Of a stretch of 64,000 nt of DNA, positions 1-8,800 are shown in pieces (the first letter of the stretch is position 1; the number at the start of each line of letters is the position of its first letter). The notes beneath the pieces are model-generated. The model had not been told where the DNA came from and made no database searches. It was given only the letters and a program-made list of their open reading frames with translations. Source of the DNA: Chitinophaga sp. XS-30 (lineage in GTDB: Bacteria; Bacteroidota; Bacteroidia; Chitinophagales; Chitinophagaceae); the NCBI RefSeq assembly GCF_008086345.1, contig NZ_CP043006.1, positions 2,912,032-2,976,031 of the forward strand. Reading direction: 5' to 3'. The translations under genes and the position numbers were made by a program.

Positions 1-784
1 CCGCACCGATAGCGCCCCATGCGATGCCGTAACGGGCGGAGGAGAGGCAGGAGAGGGGCGCTTTCAGTCCCCTGGCGCCTGGCAGGATATTGCTTTTCGG
101 GATACGTACATTATCCAGTACCAATTCACCGGTGGCGCTGGCCCGGAGGCTCCATTTGTTTTTGGTCTCCGGTGTGGAAAAACCCTCCATCCCCCGTTCT
201 ACGATAACGCCGCGGATCTTGCCTTCCGGGTCTTTCGCCCATACCAGCGCAATATCCGCGAACGGGGCATTGGATATCCACATCTTGGCGCCGTTGAGGA
301 TAATATCCTCGCCATCCTCTTCGTAGTAGGTAAGGAGACCGGCCGGGTTGGAGCCGAAATCAGGTTCGGTAAGCCCGAAGCAGCCCATCAGTTCACCTGT
401 GGCCAGTCTGGGCAGAAACCGCTGTCGCTGAACATCGCTGCCAAATGTGTAGATGGGATGCATGACGAGGGAGCCCTGCACGGATGCCGTGGAACGGATG
501 CCGCTGTCCCCGCGCTCCAGTTCCTGCATCATAAGGCCGTAGGCAATGTAATCCAGCCCCCCGCCGCCTGCTTCCGCAGGAATGGTGGGACCGAAGCAGC
601 CCAGTGCGCCCAGTCCGGGTAGAATATGCGAAGGGAAGACCGCACGCTGACAATGGTCGTCAATGATCGGCGAAATTTCCGCTTTCACCCATTGCCGTAC
701 CGAATCCCGGACCATTTTGTGCTCGTTGGTCAACAGATCATCTATCAGATAATAATCGGGCGATTGAAACAGGTCCTGGTGCAT
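1..784 (-). CDS. Glutaryl-CoA dehydrogenase-like acyl-CoA dehydrogenase (partial, 3' end beyond window)
   Basis: The reading frame opens with ATG at 784 (N-terminus MHQDLFQSPDYYLIDDLLT) and stays open to the left edge, so about 261 N-terminal residues are visible. It shows the acyl-CoA dehydrogenase N-terminal helical domain and the middle-domain segment GCFGLTEPDFGSNPAG, which lines the flavin/substrate pocket in this family. The sequence resembles glutaryl-CoA dehydrogenases of Bacteroidota, which decarboxylate glutaryl-CoA to crotonyl-CoA in lysine/tryptophan breakdown. The catalytic base lies outside the window, so another acyl-CoA dehydrogenase specificity is possible. It is divergent from the next gene. 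A second acyl-CoA dehydrogenase occurs at 52678. Confidence 0.85.
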   Translation of the reverse strand, partial: MHQDLFQSPDYYLIDDLLTNEHKMVRDSVRQWVKAEISPIIDDHCQRAVFPSHILPGLGALGCFGPTIPAEAGGGGLDYIAYGLMMQELERGDSGIRSTASVQGSLVMHPIYTFGSDVQRQRFLPRLATGELMGCFGLTEPDFGSNPAGLLTYYEEDGEDIILNGAKMWISNAPFADIALVWAKDPEGKIRGVIVERGMEGFSTPETKNKWSLRASATGELVLDNVRIPKSNILPGARGLKAPLSCLSSARYGIAWGAIGA

Positions 785-848
785 GGGAAGATTTTTTGAC
801 AAGTGCAGGAATATCAGCACCTAATTTACGGAATTAGCGTAAAGTTGC

Positions 849-856
849 TACCTTCG
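849..856 (+). promoter_or_regulatory. Possible Bacteroidota -7 element
   Basis: TACCTTCG differs from the TAnnTTTG consensus by one base and lies 22 bp before the ATG at 878. Its position argues against the upstream in-frame start at 803 for the following gene, because that start would lie before the promoter. Confidence 0.35.
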
Positions 857-877
857 GGCCAGCAAATCTGCAGTTAT

Positions 878-1303
878 ATGGCCAAACTGTTGCCCGTATT
901 GTTACTGGCGGTGTTCCTGACATTTGTGATCGCCAGCTTTTCTTCCAAAACACTTCGCAACGCCGCGCCCGGCGCTAAAACAGATTCCGTTCCGGCAGTG
1001 GAGATCAAGCAATACTGGATGGTGTTCCTGAAAAAAGGCCCCAATCATGGACAGGATACGGCGGCGGAAGCGATCATTCAGAAAAAACACCTGCGCAATA
1101 TCAACCGCCTGGCATCAGAAGGTAAAATGGTACTGGCCGGGCCTTTTGGTGGGGATGGCGACCTGCGGGGCATTTTTATCATGGATTGTGAAGACAGCCT
1201 GGAAGTGGTTGAACTGGTCAAAAGCGATACCGCTATTGCCACCGGGCGGCTGGACTTCGAGATAGAACCCTGGTGGACGGCAAAGAACTGCCTGTTCCAG
1301 TAA
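878..1303 (+). CDS. Exported YciI-like domain protein
   Basis: A 141-residue protein starts at ATG 878. Its N-terminus (MAKLLPVLLLAVFLTFVIASF) is a signal peptide or single membrane anchor. Residues about 45-135 form a YciI-like alpha/beta fold: YWMVFLKKGPN, then a helix, then GKMVLAGPFGGDGDLRGIFIM and a final segment ending in EIEPWW. YciI-like proteins are small ferredoxin-fold proteins, mostly without a known reaction. An exported version would act at or outside the inner membrane. A longer in-frame start at 803 exists but would put non-signal residues before the signal peptide. It ends 9 bp before the convergent pyrF stop. Function is unknown. Confidence 0.75.
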   Translation: MAKLLPVLLLAVFLTFVIASFSSKTLRNAAPGAKTDSVPAVEIKQYWMVFLKKGPNHGQDTAAEAIIQKKHLRNINRLASEGKMVLAGPFGGDGDLRGIFIMDCEDSLEVVELVKSDTAIATGRLDFEIEPWWTAKNCLFQ

Positions 1304-1312
1304 TCACCCACA

Positions 1313-2119
1313 TCATTCTCCCAGATAACCTGCCATTTCCTGCTGATATTGGAGGGCTGCACGACGTGCATCATCGGCAAAATTCTCATCATTCCCCGCA
1401 TAGATCACGGCACGGCTGGCGTTAACGAGCAGCCCGACATCCTTGTTCCTGCCTTTCATGGTGATCTCTTTCAGACTGCCGCCCTGTGCGCCAACACCCG
1501 GTACCAGAAAGAAGTGGTCCGGCACCAGCTTGCGGATAGCGGCTACGGAATCTGCCTGTGTTGCGCCTATCACGAACATCATATTTTCAGGCGAACCCCA
1601 TGCGGCCGTTGTTTTCAGCACTTTTTCATACAGATATCCATCATCCGTACGCAGCATCTGGAAATCCTGCGCCCCGGCATTGGAGGTCAGCCCCAGTACG
1701 ATCGCCCATTTCTGTGAAAATGCGAGGAACGGTTCCACACTGTCCCGGCCCATGTACGGCGCAACGGTCACTGAATCGAAGCCATAGGTCTCGAAGAAAG
1801 TTTTGGCGTAATAAGTGGAAGTGTTGCCGATGTCGCCGCGTTTGGCATCGGCGATAGTAAAGATATCTTCAGGAATGTAATCCACAGTGCGCTGCAGGCT
1901 TTCCCAGCCCCTGATCCCCTGGCATTCGTAAAAAGCAGTGTTGATCTTGTAAGCCACACAAAGATCTTTGGTCGCATCAATGATCGCTTTGTTAAAAGCA
2001 AAGATCGGATCGGGATAGGATAAGAGATGTTTGGGGATCTTGTGCATATCCGTATCCAGCCCGATGCAGAGGTAAGACTTCCGCTCCCTGATGAGCCGCA
2101 CCAATTCCTGTCTGTTCAT
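1313..2119 (-). CDS. pyrF: Orotidine 5'-phosphate decarboxylase
   Basis: This 268-residue cytosolic enzyme converts OMP to UMP, the last step of de novo pyrimidine synthesis. The catalytic segment FTIADAKRGDIGNT holds the Asp-x-Lys-x-x-Asp core, and LCIGLDTDMHKIP near the N-terminus supplies further active-site residues. The length matches the longer type-2 OMP decarboxylases of Bacteroidota and actinobacteria. The gene stands alone, convergent with the YciI-like gene and divergent from the isomerase/epimerase gene at 2237, with 117 bp between the two starts for both promoters. Confidence 0.95.
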   Translation of the reverse strand: MNRQELVRLIRERKSYLCIGLDTDMHKIPKHLLSYPDPIFAFNKAIIDATKDLCVAYKINTAFYECQGIRGWESLQRTVDYIPEDIFTIADAKRGDIGNTSTYYAKTFFETYGFDSVTVAPYMGRDSVEPFLAFSQKWAIVLGLTSNAGAQDFQMLRTDDGYLYEKVLKTTAAWGSPENMMFVIGATQADSVAAIRKLVPDHFFLVPGVGAQGGSLKEITMKGRNKDVGLLVNASRAVIYAGNDENFADDARRAALQYQQEMAGYLGE

Positions 2120-2236
2120 ATAGTGATTATCAATTCAAGGGCGAATTTCCGGCATTTTTGCCAAAACCTGATTTTGATTTTCCAATTTAAGTGCTTAATT
2201 TTTACCCGTCCATAGTTATCGAAAAACAGCATTCCA

Positions 2237-3106
2237 ATGAAAAAATACATGATTTTCCTGCTATTCCTCGTTATGCAATCCTCTTTCTTGCAATCGAATG
2301 CACAGCAAAAGACGATGCCCGAACTTGGCGTAGCCACCTCTTTTGATAATGACAGCCTGCTGCATGCCGCCGGCTATAGTTATATTGAAGAGTCCGCCCG
2401 CAAGCTGCTGGCGCCTTCCGTGAATGAAGCAACGTACCGGCAGCAGCTGAAGAAGTTAAAACGTATGCAGCTTTCCGTACCGTCCTGCAACCTGTTTCTG
2501 CCGGGCACTATCCGGTTGACAGGGCCCGAGGCGGATGAAAAAGTGATCCTGGGATTTGTGGATTCGCTGATGCAACGGGCAAAAGAAGCGGGTGTGCAGA
2601 TCATCGTATTCGGCAGCTCAGGCTCCCGGAGATTACTGGAAGGGCAGGACCCGGTGCAGGCAAAGAAGGAACTGATCGCCATCTCCCGCAAAATGGCGGT
2701 TGTGGCGCAGCGGTATGGCCGCATCATTGCGATAGAGAACCTGAACAGCAAGGAGGATAATTTCATCAACCGGCTCTCCATCGTTACGGAGATCGTGGAA
2801 GCGGTGGACCATCCGAATTTCAGGATCACAGCGGATATCTATCATATGAAGATGGAAAATGAAGACCCTTCCGCCATCCTGAAAGCGGCGCCGTACCTGG
2901 TGCATTGCCATATCGCAGAGAAAGAAGGCCGCGCTGCACCGGGCAAGTCGAACGAAGATTTTCTGCCTTATTTTGCCGCGCTGAAACAGGCAGGATATAA
3001 GGGACGCATAACCATCGAATGCCGCTGGGAAAGTTTGAAGGATGAATGCAGGCCGGCGTATGAATACCTGCAGCAACAGCTGGCCGCAGCTTATGCGATA
3101 AAATAG
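2237..3106 (+). CDS. Exported sugar phosphate isomerase/epimerase (xylose isomerase-like TIM barrel)
   Basis: The 289-residue protein begins with a signal peptide (MKKYMIFLLFLVMQSSFLQSNAQQ). It then shows an AP-endonuclease-2/xylose-isomerase-type TIM barrel: IIVFGSSGSRR, IAIENLNSKEDNFINR (metal-ligand Glu), FRITADIYHMKMENE (Asp/His) and a final ITIECRW (Glu). These fit the metal site of the IolE/hydroxypyruvate isomerase superfamily. The substrate is unknown. It lies 49 bp upstream of an exported Gfo/Idh/MocA oxidoreductase, so both probably act in the periplasm on the same sugar or cyclitol, possibly through a keto intermediate. Confidence 0.85.
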   Translation: MKKYMIFLLFLVMQSSFLQSNAQQKTMPELGVATSFDNDSLLHAAGYSYIEESARKLLAPSVNEATYRQQLKKLKRMQLSVPSCNLFLPGTIRLTGPEADEKVILGFVDSLMQRAKEAGVQIIVFGSSGSRRLLEGQDPVQAKKELIAISRKMAVVAQRYGRIIAIENLNSKEDNFINRLSIVTEIVEAVDHPNFRITADIYHMKMENEDPSAILKAAPYLVHCHIAEKEGRAAPGKSNEDFLPYFAALKQAGYKGRITIECRWESLKDECRPAYEYLQQQLAAAYAIK

Positions 3107-3155
3107 CCAGTGCAGTGACAGATGAAATCATTCAAAAACAAAAAATACGTTGAAA

Positions 3156-4523
3156 ATGACTGACAAAAAGAACCGCCGTGAATTCCTGAAATTATCCATG
3201 ATGGGAGGCGCGGGTGTAGCACTCAGTGCAATGGGGATGCCTGCCAGCAGCTACGGCCGCATCATCGGGGCAAACGACCGGGTGAACGTTGGGGTCGTGG
3301 GCTTCTCGGATCGCTTCAGACAGGCGCTGATGCCCTGTTTCCTTAATCACAAGAACAAGCTGAACTTTGATATTGTTGCGGTATCTGATATCTGGAACCG
3401 CCGCCGCGACGAAGGGCAGAAAATACTCTCGGAGAAATTGGGCCATAAAGTACAGGCCTGTATGAACAATGATGAGCTGTACCGGATCAAAGACCTGGAT
3501 GCAGTGATCATTGCCACAGCGGATTTTCAGCATGCCTTCCACACCATAGAGGCGGTGAAGAACAAAAAAGATGTGTATTGCGAAAAGCCTTTCGCGGAAA
3601 CGATGGAGGATGCCCGCAACGCGCTTAAAGCCGTGAAGGAATCGAAGCGTGTGTTCCAGGTGGGTACCCAGCGCCGCAGCGGCGGCACTTACCACCAGGC
3701 CGCAAAATTCATCCAGGATGGCAAATTCGGCCCTATTACCATGGTGGAAATGACCTGGAATGTCAACCAGCCGGGGCGCTGGCGCAGGCCTGACCTGGTG
3801 CGGAGCATCAGGGAGTCTGATGTGGACTGGAAACGTTACCTCTGCAGCCGTCCGGATGATAACTGGGACCCGCGCAAGTACCTGGAATATCGCCTCTTCT
3901 GGCCGTACTCTTCCGGTATCTTCGGCCAGTGGATGACACACCAGATCGATACGGTACACTGGTTCACCGGCCTGAAACATCCCCGCAGCGCAGTGGCCAA
4001 CGGCGGCATTTACCAGTGGAAAGACGGCCGCACCAATGCGGACACGCTCACCGCCGTATTCGATTACGGTCCCTCCAACGATCCGTCCACCGGCTTCCAG
4101 GTCGTGTACAGCTCCCGCTTCCACAACTCCGCAGGCGGCACAAAAGAACTGTACTACTCCAACGGCGGAATGATAGATATGAGCACCAACAAGATCACAC
4201 CCACCGGTGGCCTGAAAGAGAGAGAAGCAGCAGAGATGGGTATGAAACCCAACCTGCTTCCGAGCATGGACCTTTCCGCCGAGGCGGCAAAAGTAGAAAC
4301 AAGCGCCAATACCGGTGGTGACAGCACTACGGATGCGCATGTACGTAACTGGATGGAATGCGTGCGCAAGCAGGATGTGCATACCAATGCACCGATCGAA
4401 GCGGCTTATTCCCATTCCATCGCGCTCATCATGGGCACTGCTGCATACCGCTCCGGTATGAAAGCAACCTTTGACGAAGCAAGGCAGGATGTGATGGTGG
4501 GAGGCAAGGTGTTCACGCTGTAA
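3156..4523 (+). CDS. Gfo/Idh/MocA family oxidoreductase with Tat-type signal
   Basis: I chose ATG 3156; an in-frame TTG at 3150 adds only two residues. The N-terminus carries a twin-arginine signal (KNRREFLKLSMMGGAGVALSA), so the protein is likely exported folded with its NAD(P). The Rossmann domain starts at VNVGVVGFSDRF, and the EKP of VYCEKPFAE is the conserved lysine motif of the family. The C-terminal part (about residues 170-400) is the alpha/beta dimerisation and substrate domain. Members oxidise or reduce sugar or cyclitol hydroxyls. With the exported isomerase just upstream it forms a two-gene sugar-conversion unit. A strong hairpin terminator follows at 4552. Confidence 0.88.
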   Translation: MTDKKNRREFLKLSMMGGAGVALSAMGMPASSYGRIIGANDRVNVGVVGFSDRFRQALMPCFLNHKNKLNFDIVAVSDIWNRRRDEGQKILSEKLGHKVQACMNNDELYRIKDLDAVIIATADFQHAFHTIEAVKNKKDVYCEKPFAETMEDARNALKAVKESKRVFQVGTQRRSGGTYHQAAKFIQDGKFGPITMVEMTWNVNQPGRWRRPDLVRSIRESDVDWKRYLCSRPDDNWDPRKYLEYRLFWPYSSGIFGQWMTHQIDTVHWFTGLKHPRSAVANGGIYQWKDGRTNADTLTAVFDYGPSNDPSTGFQVVYSSRFHNSAGGTKELYYSNGGMIDMSTNKITPTGGLKEREAAEMGMKPNLLPSMDLSAEAAKVETSANTGGDSTTDAHVRNWMECVRKQDVHTNAPIEAAYSHSIALIMGTAAYRSGMKATFDEARQDVMVGGKVFTL

Positions 4524-4551
4524 GCAAATTTTTACCTCTTGTTGAGGAACC

Positions 4552-4591
4552 GGGCCTGACCTTTACAATACGGTCAGGCCCTCTTTATTAT
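4552..4591 (+). terminator. Hairpin terminator after the oxidoreductase gene, possibly bidirectional
   Basis: A 10-bp perfect stem (GGGCCTGACC at 4552-4561, GGTCAGGCCC at 4572-4581) with a 10-nt loop is followed by TCTTTATTAT. It ends the plus-strand isomerase/oxidoreductase transcript. It overlaps the last codons of the convergent deoR-type gene, whose stop is at 4563-4565, so it may serve both directions. Confidence 0.8.
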
Positions 4592-5312
4592 AGGCAGCCA
4601 TCATCGGATGAACGGGAGCCAGTTCCGTAACGAGATAATCCACCTGGCTGACATCGCATATCTTAAGCCTGCGGCTGCTGTTCAGCTTTTCACTGATGCA
4701 GAGCACGGCGGTTTTCCGGGCGGAGCGGACAATAGCCTTTTTCACCTGAACGATTTCCCAATCCACATCCGTTAACCCTTCTTCCGAAGAAAAGCCGTTT
4801 GCGCCAAGCAGGCAGAGGTCCGCCTTGATCTCCGACAACTGGTTGATCACACTTGAGCCGGTATGCAGGTTGGCATTCTTGCAAAGTTTGCCGCCGATGG
4901 TGATCACCTCCAGGTTGCTTTTTTCCGACAGCGTAATAGCCACCTGGGGGCTGATGGTAAAGAAAGTTACCGTCAGGTGATCGGGGATGGCTTTGGCGAC
5001 TTCCAGCATAGTAGTGCCGCCTTCCGTCAATACCACCATGTCTTTTTTGATCAGCGACAATGTTTTCTCCGCGATCACCTGCTTGGAATCCTGTGCATAT
5101 ATGGTGCTGTCCTTCATGAACGGAGTGGCAAGGGATTTACTGATAGCCCCGCCATGTACCTTGATAATATAGCCTTCTTCCACCAGCTCTTTCAGATCAC
5201 GGCGCACGGTATCTTCCGAAACATCCAGCAGTATGCTGAGATCATTGGATAAAACCTTGTTGTGCAGGTTGATCTCCCGCATGATCAGCTTATGGCGTTC
5301 TTCTTTGATCAT
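4563..5312 (-). CDS. DeoR/GlpR-family transcriptional regulator
   Basis: The 249-residue cytosolic protein has the DeoR N-terminal winged helix-turn-helix (residues about 1-57, with LSNDLSILLDVSEDTVRRDLKEL and the wing GYIIKVHGGA). A C-terminal DeoRC sugar-phosphate sensor domain follows, with TEGGTTMLEVAKAI and TIGGK segments. Such repressors usually bind a phosphorylated sugar and release DNA. It is divergent from the SusC-SusD-murQ operon across a 490-bp region with inverted repeats, so it is the likely repressor of that operon and of itself. An amino sugar phosphate such as MurNAc-6P or GlcNAc-6P is a reasonable effector guess. Confidence 0.9.
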   Translation of the reverse strand: MIKEERHKLIMREINLHNKVLSNDLSILLDVSEDTVRRDLKELVEEGYIIKVHGGAISKSLATPFMKDSTIYAQDSKQVIAEKTLSLIKKDMVVLTEGGTTMLEVAKAIPDHLTVTFFTISPQVAITLSEKSNLEVITIGGKLCKNANLHTGSSVINQLSEIKADLCLLGANGFSSEEGLTDVDWEIVQVKKAIVRSARKTAVLCISEKLNSSRRLKICDVSQVDYLVTELAPVHPMMAAYNKEGLTVL

Positions 5313-5373
5313 CTTTTCTCTTTTAGGAACAGGCCCTGAAATTAATCTAAATAATCGTCCCGGTTTGCGGTTA

Positions 5374-5410
5374 TTTGCGTTTTTATATCCAAACCTGAAT
5401 AAAACCGCAA
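5374..5410. promoter_or_regulatory. Putative DeoR operator, copy 1 (near deoR-type promoter)
   Basis: TTTGCGTTTTTAT (5374-5386) faces an imperfect inverted partner ATAAAACCGCAA (5399-5410), with one mismatch in the arms. The pair lies just downstream of the minus-strand -7 element at 5424-5431, where a repressor would block the regulator's own transcription. Confidence 0.55.
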
Positions 5411-5602
5411 CTGAATATTATCTCAAAGTTAACATATGGTTATCGAATTTTAAAATCAATACTATAATGCTATATAACGAGTTATTATATCCAATAATAG
5501 ATAATAAAATAGATGTCCTGAAACAAATTTTACTATTTACAATTTTGTACCATATGTTTATTTGCAAATTTTTCTCGCAAAAAAGTGCAGATAAAATTTC
5601 TT

Positions 5603-5654
5603 TTTGCGTTTTTATGCTTTTATATTTGTTTTCAAATAGGATTAAAAACGCAAA
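5603..5654. promoter_or_regulatory. Putative DeoR operator, copy 2 (around the SusC promoter)
   Basis: TTTGCGTTTTTA at 5603-5614 is repeated exactly in inverted orientation (TAAAAACGCAAA, 5643-5654). The arms flank the TATATTTG -7 element at 5621-5628. Binding across both arms would cover the promoter, as expected for repression. The same box occurs at 5374 near the regulator's own promoter. Confidence 0.6.
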
Positions 5655-5802
5655 TCTTGACGACAACCAGGCTATAAACCAAGGCATACGTAATGAACTG
5701 TTCACGATCAACCAGACCAGCCATTTTCCAATCACAACAGGCATTCTTTAAAATAAGTCAGAGACATCCTTATTTATTCAGAAAATTAAACTAACCGGGA
5801 AT

Positions 5803-8800
5803 ATGCAAAAGAGATTTCTCGTATCTATGACCGCTTCGGCCGCAAGGCTGTGTTTTATCGCAGGCGCCGTTTGCCTGCAGCTATGCTACTCCGTCTATAC
5901 GGCGGCGGGCAGCCCTGTTGTTGCACCTTCGGCCATGCAAGCCGCAGAGATCATTATCCGCGGACAAGTGACCGACAGCGACAATGGGGGCCCGTTGCCC
6001 GGCGCCCAGATCCGGCTCAAAGGCAACCCCAAAACAGGAACGGCCGCCGATGGGGACGGCCGCTTTACACTTGCTGTCCCGGATAATACCGGTACGCTTA
6101 TCATCAGTTTCATGGGATATACTACGCAGGAAGTAGAGATCGCCGGGCGGAAGGAGATCAGCATACAATTGAAGCCGGACGCCCAGACCCTGCAGGACGT
6201 TGTTGTAGTGGGATACGGCACCCAGTCAAAGACCAAAGTGACCGGCTCCGTGGCGCAGGTGGGAGAGGAGGTCTTCAAGAACAGGCCCATCGTAAACATC
6301 GCACAGGGCCTCCAGGGCGCTATTCCCAATCTGAACATCACCTTCGGGGACGGGCAGCTGAACCGGGGCGGCTCCTTCAACATCCGGGGCTTTACCTCTA
6401 TCAATGGCGGCGCCCCCCTGATCCTGATCGACGGTACGCCCGGTCAGATCAATCTCATTAACCCGGAAGATGTGGAAAGCGTAACCGTGCTGAAAGATGC
6501 TGCATCCGCAGCTATTTATGGCGCCCGTGCTGCCTTCGGCGTAATATTGGTGACAACGAAGAAAGGCAGGGAAGGCAAACCGCTCGTCCGTTACACCAAT
6601 AACTTCGGTTTCGGCAAGCCTATCGGTATTCCCGGCGTGATCAATGACCCGCTGGAAGCCGCCAGGGTGCAGAATGAAGCATACCGTGGTTATGCCGGTA
6701 CAGACGCGGCCGGCATGCCTGCCATCATCGAGTACCTGGAACAGCGGCGCGATGATCCCTCTCTGCCTGAACTGGGCGTGGACGCCAGCGGCAACTTTAT
6801 CCGTGGTGCGAACACGGACTGGTACGATGAGTTCTATAACGATAAAGCGCCCTTCTCCAAAAACTATATCAGCATTTCCAATGCAAAGAATAATACTTCG
6901 TATTATCTCTCCCTGGGGTATGAAAAACAGAACGGCATTTTCGCGCATGCCACAGACACCTACGAACGCATCAGCTCCCGGCTGAAAGTGGATACGCGTG
7001 TGTGGGACTGGCTGCAGGTGTTTGACAATATTGAGTTTAACCAGGGTTTGTACGATGCGCCCAACAAATTCGTCAGTGATGGCGGCTACAATGTGTACCG
7101 TTATCTTTCACTCTATGCCAATCCCTACGAAGCTATCAAGACCGCCAACGGGAATTATACGATCGCCGGCATGTCCGTATTCGGCCAGTTGAACGATGCC
7201 GGGCGCACAAAGAATAAAGACCAGGTTTTCAAGAACACGATCGGTTTCCGCACGAATTTCCTCAACAACCGGTTGCGGCTGAATGGCGATTACACTTACT
7301 TCCTGACACAGACCCGCGATGACGTGCAATATTTCAGGATGAAATATGAGAACCGCCCCAACAGCATCGTGAACTTCACCAACCCGGATTATTATTCTTC
7401 CGGCGCTGCGGACAGGGCGCACCATATCATCAATCTTTATGCGGAGTATGAAGAGCGTTTGGGGAAGCATCATATAAAAGGCCTGGCGGGATTTAACCGT
7501 GAGCTGAATCAGTTGAGCGCATTCATTGCCCGGAGGGACGAGAACATTACTTCCAGCCTGGGCTCCATCAATCTCACGAACGGCATTACCACATTATCCG
7601 CTGATAAATCGGAATGGGCGCTGCAGGGTATTTTCGGCCGGTTGAATTATGATTTTGACAATAAATACCTGCTGGAGTTCAATGGCCGGTACGATGGCAC
7701 ATCCCGCTTCGCGCAGAACGACCGTTTCGGGTTTTTCCCTTCTGTTTCCGCGGGATGGGTGCTCTCCAATGAACCTTTCTTCCAGCCGTTGAAACGAAGC
7801 ATCAACAGCTTCAAGCTGCGGGCTTCCTACGGCTCGCTGGGTAATCAGCTGGTAGGCAATTACGCGTACATCAGTACCATGTCGCCCTATACAGCGTCTG
7901 ATCTGCTGGACCTGAACGGTCAGTTGCCGCTGGCTGTGCGTGCGCCCAACCTGGTGCCTTTCAACCTCACCTGGGAAACGGCCAGCACATTGAATATGGG
8001 TTTTGACATGGCTTTGCTGAAGAACAGGCTGAATGTCGGGTTCGACTGGTACGACCGGCAGACGAAGAACATGCTCACCAAAGGCAGAACATTACCTGCG
8101 GTGCTGGGCACGGCCGAGCCAAGAGAAAATGCGGCAGACCTGTCTACCAAAGGATGGGAACTGTCCCTGAAATGGAACGACGAGCTGCAGCTGGCCGGTA
8201 AACCGTTTGCCTATCATTTCTCCGTAGTGCTGTCAGACAGCCGATCCTTCATCACGCGCTTTAACAACCCTGCCAGATTGCTGACCGATTTTTATGAAGG
8301 GATGGAAGTTGGGGAAATATGGGGATATACCACCCTGGGCTTTTTCAAGACAGATGATGAGTCTGCCGGGCATGCAGACCAGTCCAGGCTGCACCTGTTC
8401 CCCGGCCTGCCGAAAGCGGGGGACATCAAGTTTGAAGATACGAATGGGGACAAGGTGATCAGCTTCGGCAAAAATACGGTAGACGATCCCGGAGACCTCC
8501 GCAAGATCGGGAACACCACGCCCCGTTATGCATATGGCGTAAACATGGGCTTTAACTGGTACAACTTCTCGCTCGATGTGTTCCTGCAGGGGATCGGCAA
8601 ACGCGATTTCTGGCCGGGCACGGAAGCAGCAGTGTTCTGGGGCTTCTACAACCGCTGGAACCAGCCGGTGTACGATCATATCTATAACAATTACTGGACA
8701 CCCGAAAATCCGGATGCCTATTTCCCGCGCCTGCGTGCTTACGAAGCGCTGACCACCGACCGGTCGCTGGGCGCCGTGCAGACACGCTACCTGCAGAATG

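Larger units (their letters stand above)
5313..5802. promoter_or_regulatory. Long AT-rich divergent regulatory region between deoR-type gene and SusC operon
   Basis: These 490 bp are much richer in A+T than their surroundings and hold no gene I can support. They contain repeated TTTGCGTTTTTA-type boxes, a plus-strand -7 element (TATATTTG, 5621-5628) and a minus-strand -7 element (TAACTTTG, complement of 5424-5431). The predicted SusC leader is about 170 nt long. Confidence 0.7.

Noticed and set aside
3192..4415. Minus-strand open frame of 407 codons
   Set aside because: It is antisense to the Gfo/Idh/MocA gene and shows the His/Val-rich composition typical of shadow frames.
5233..5751. Plus-strand open frame of 172 codons between the DeoR-type gene and SusC
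   Set aside because: It starts antisense inside the regulator gene, runs through AT-rich sequence full of operator and promoter elements, and its protein is low-complexity without a domain.
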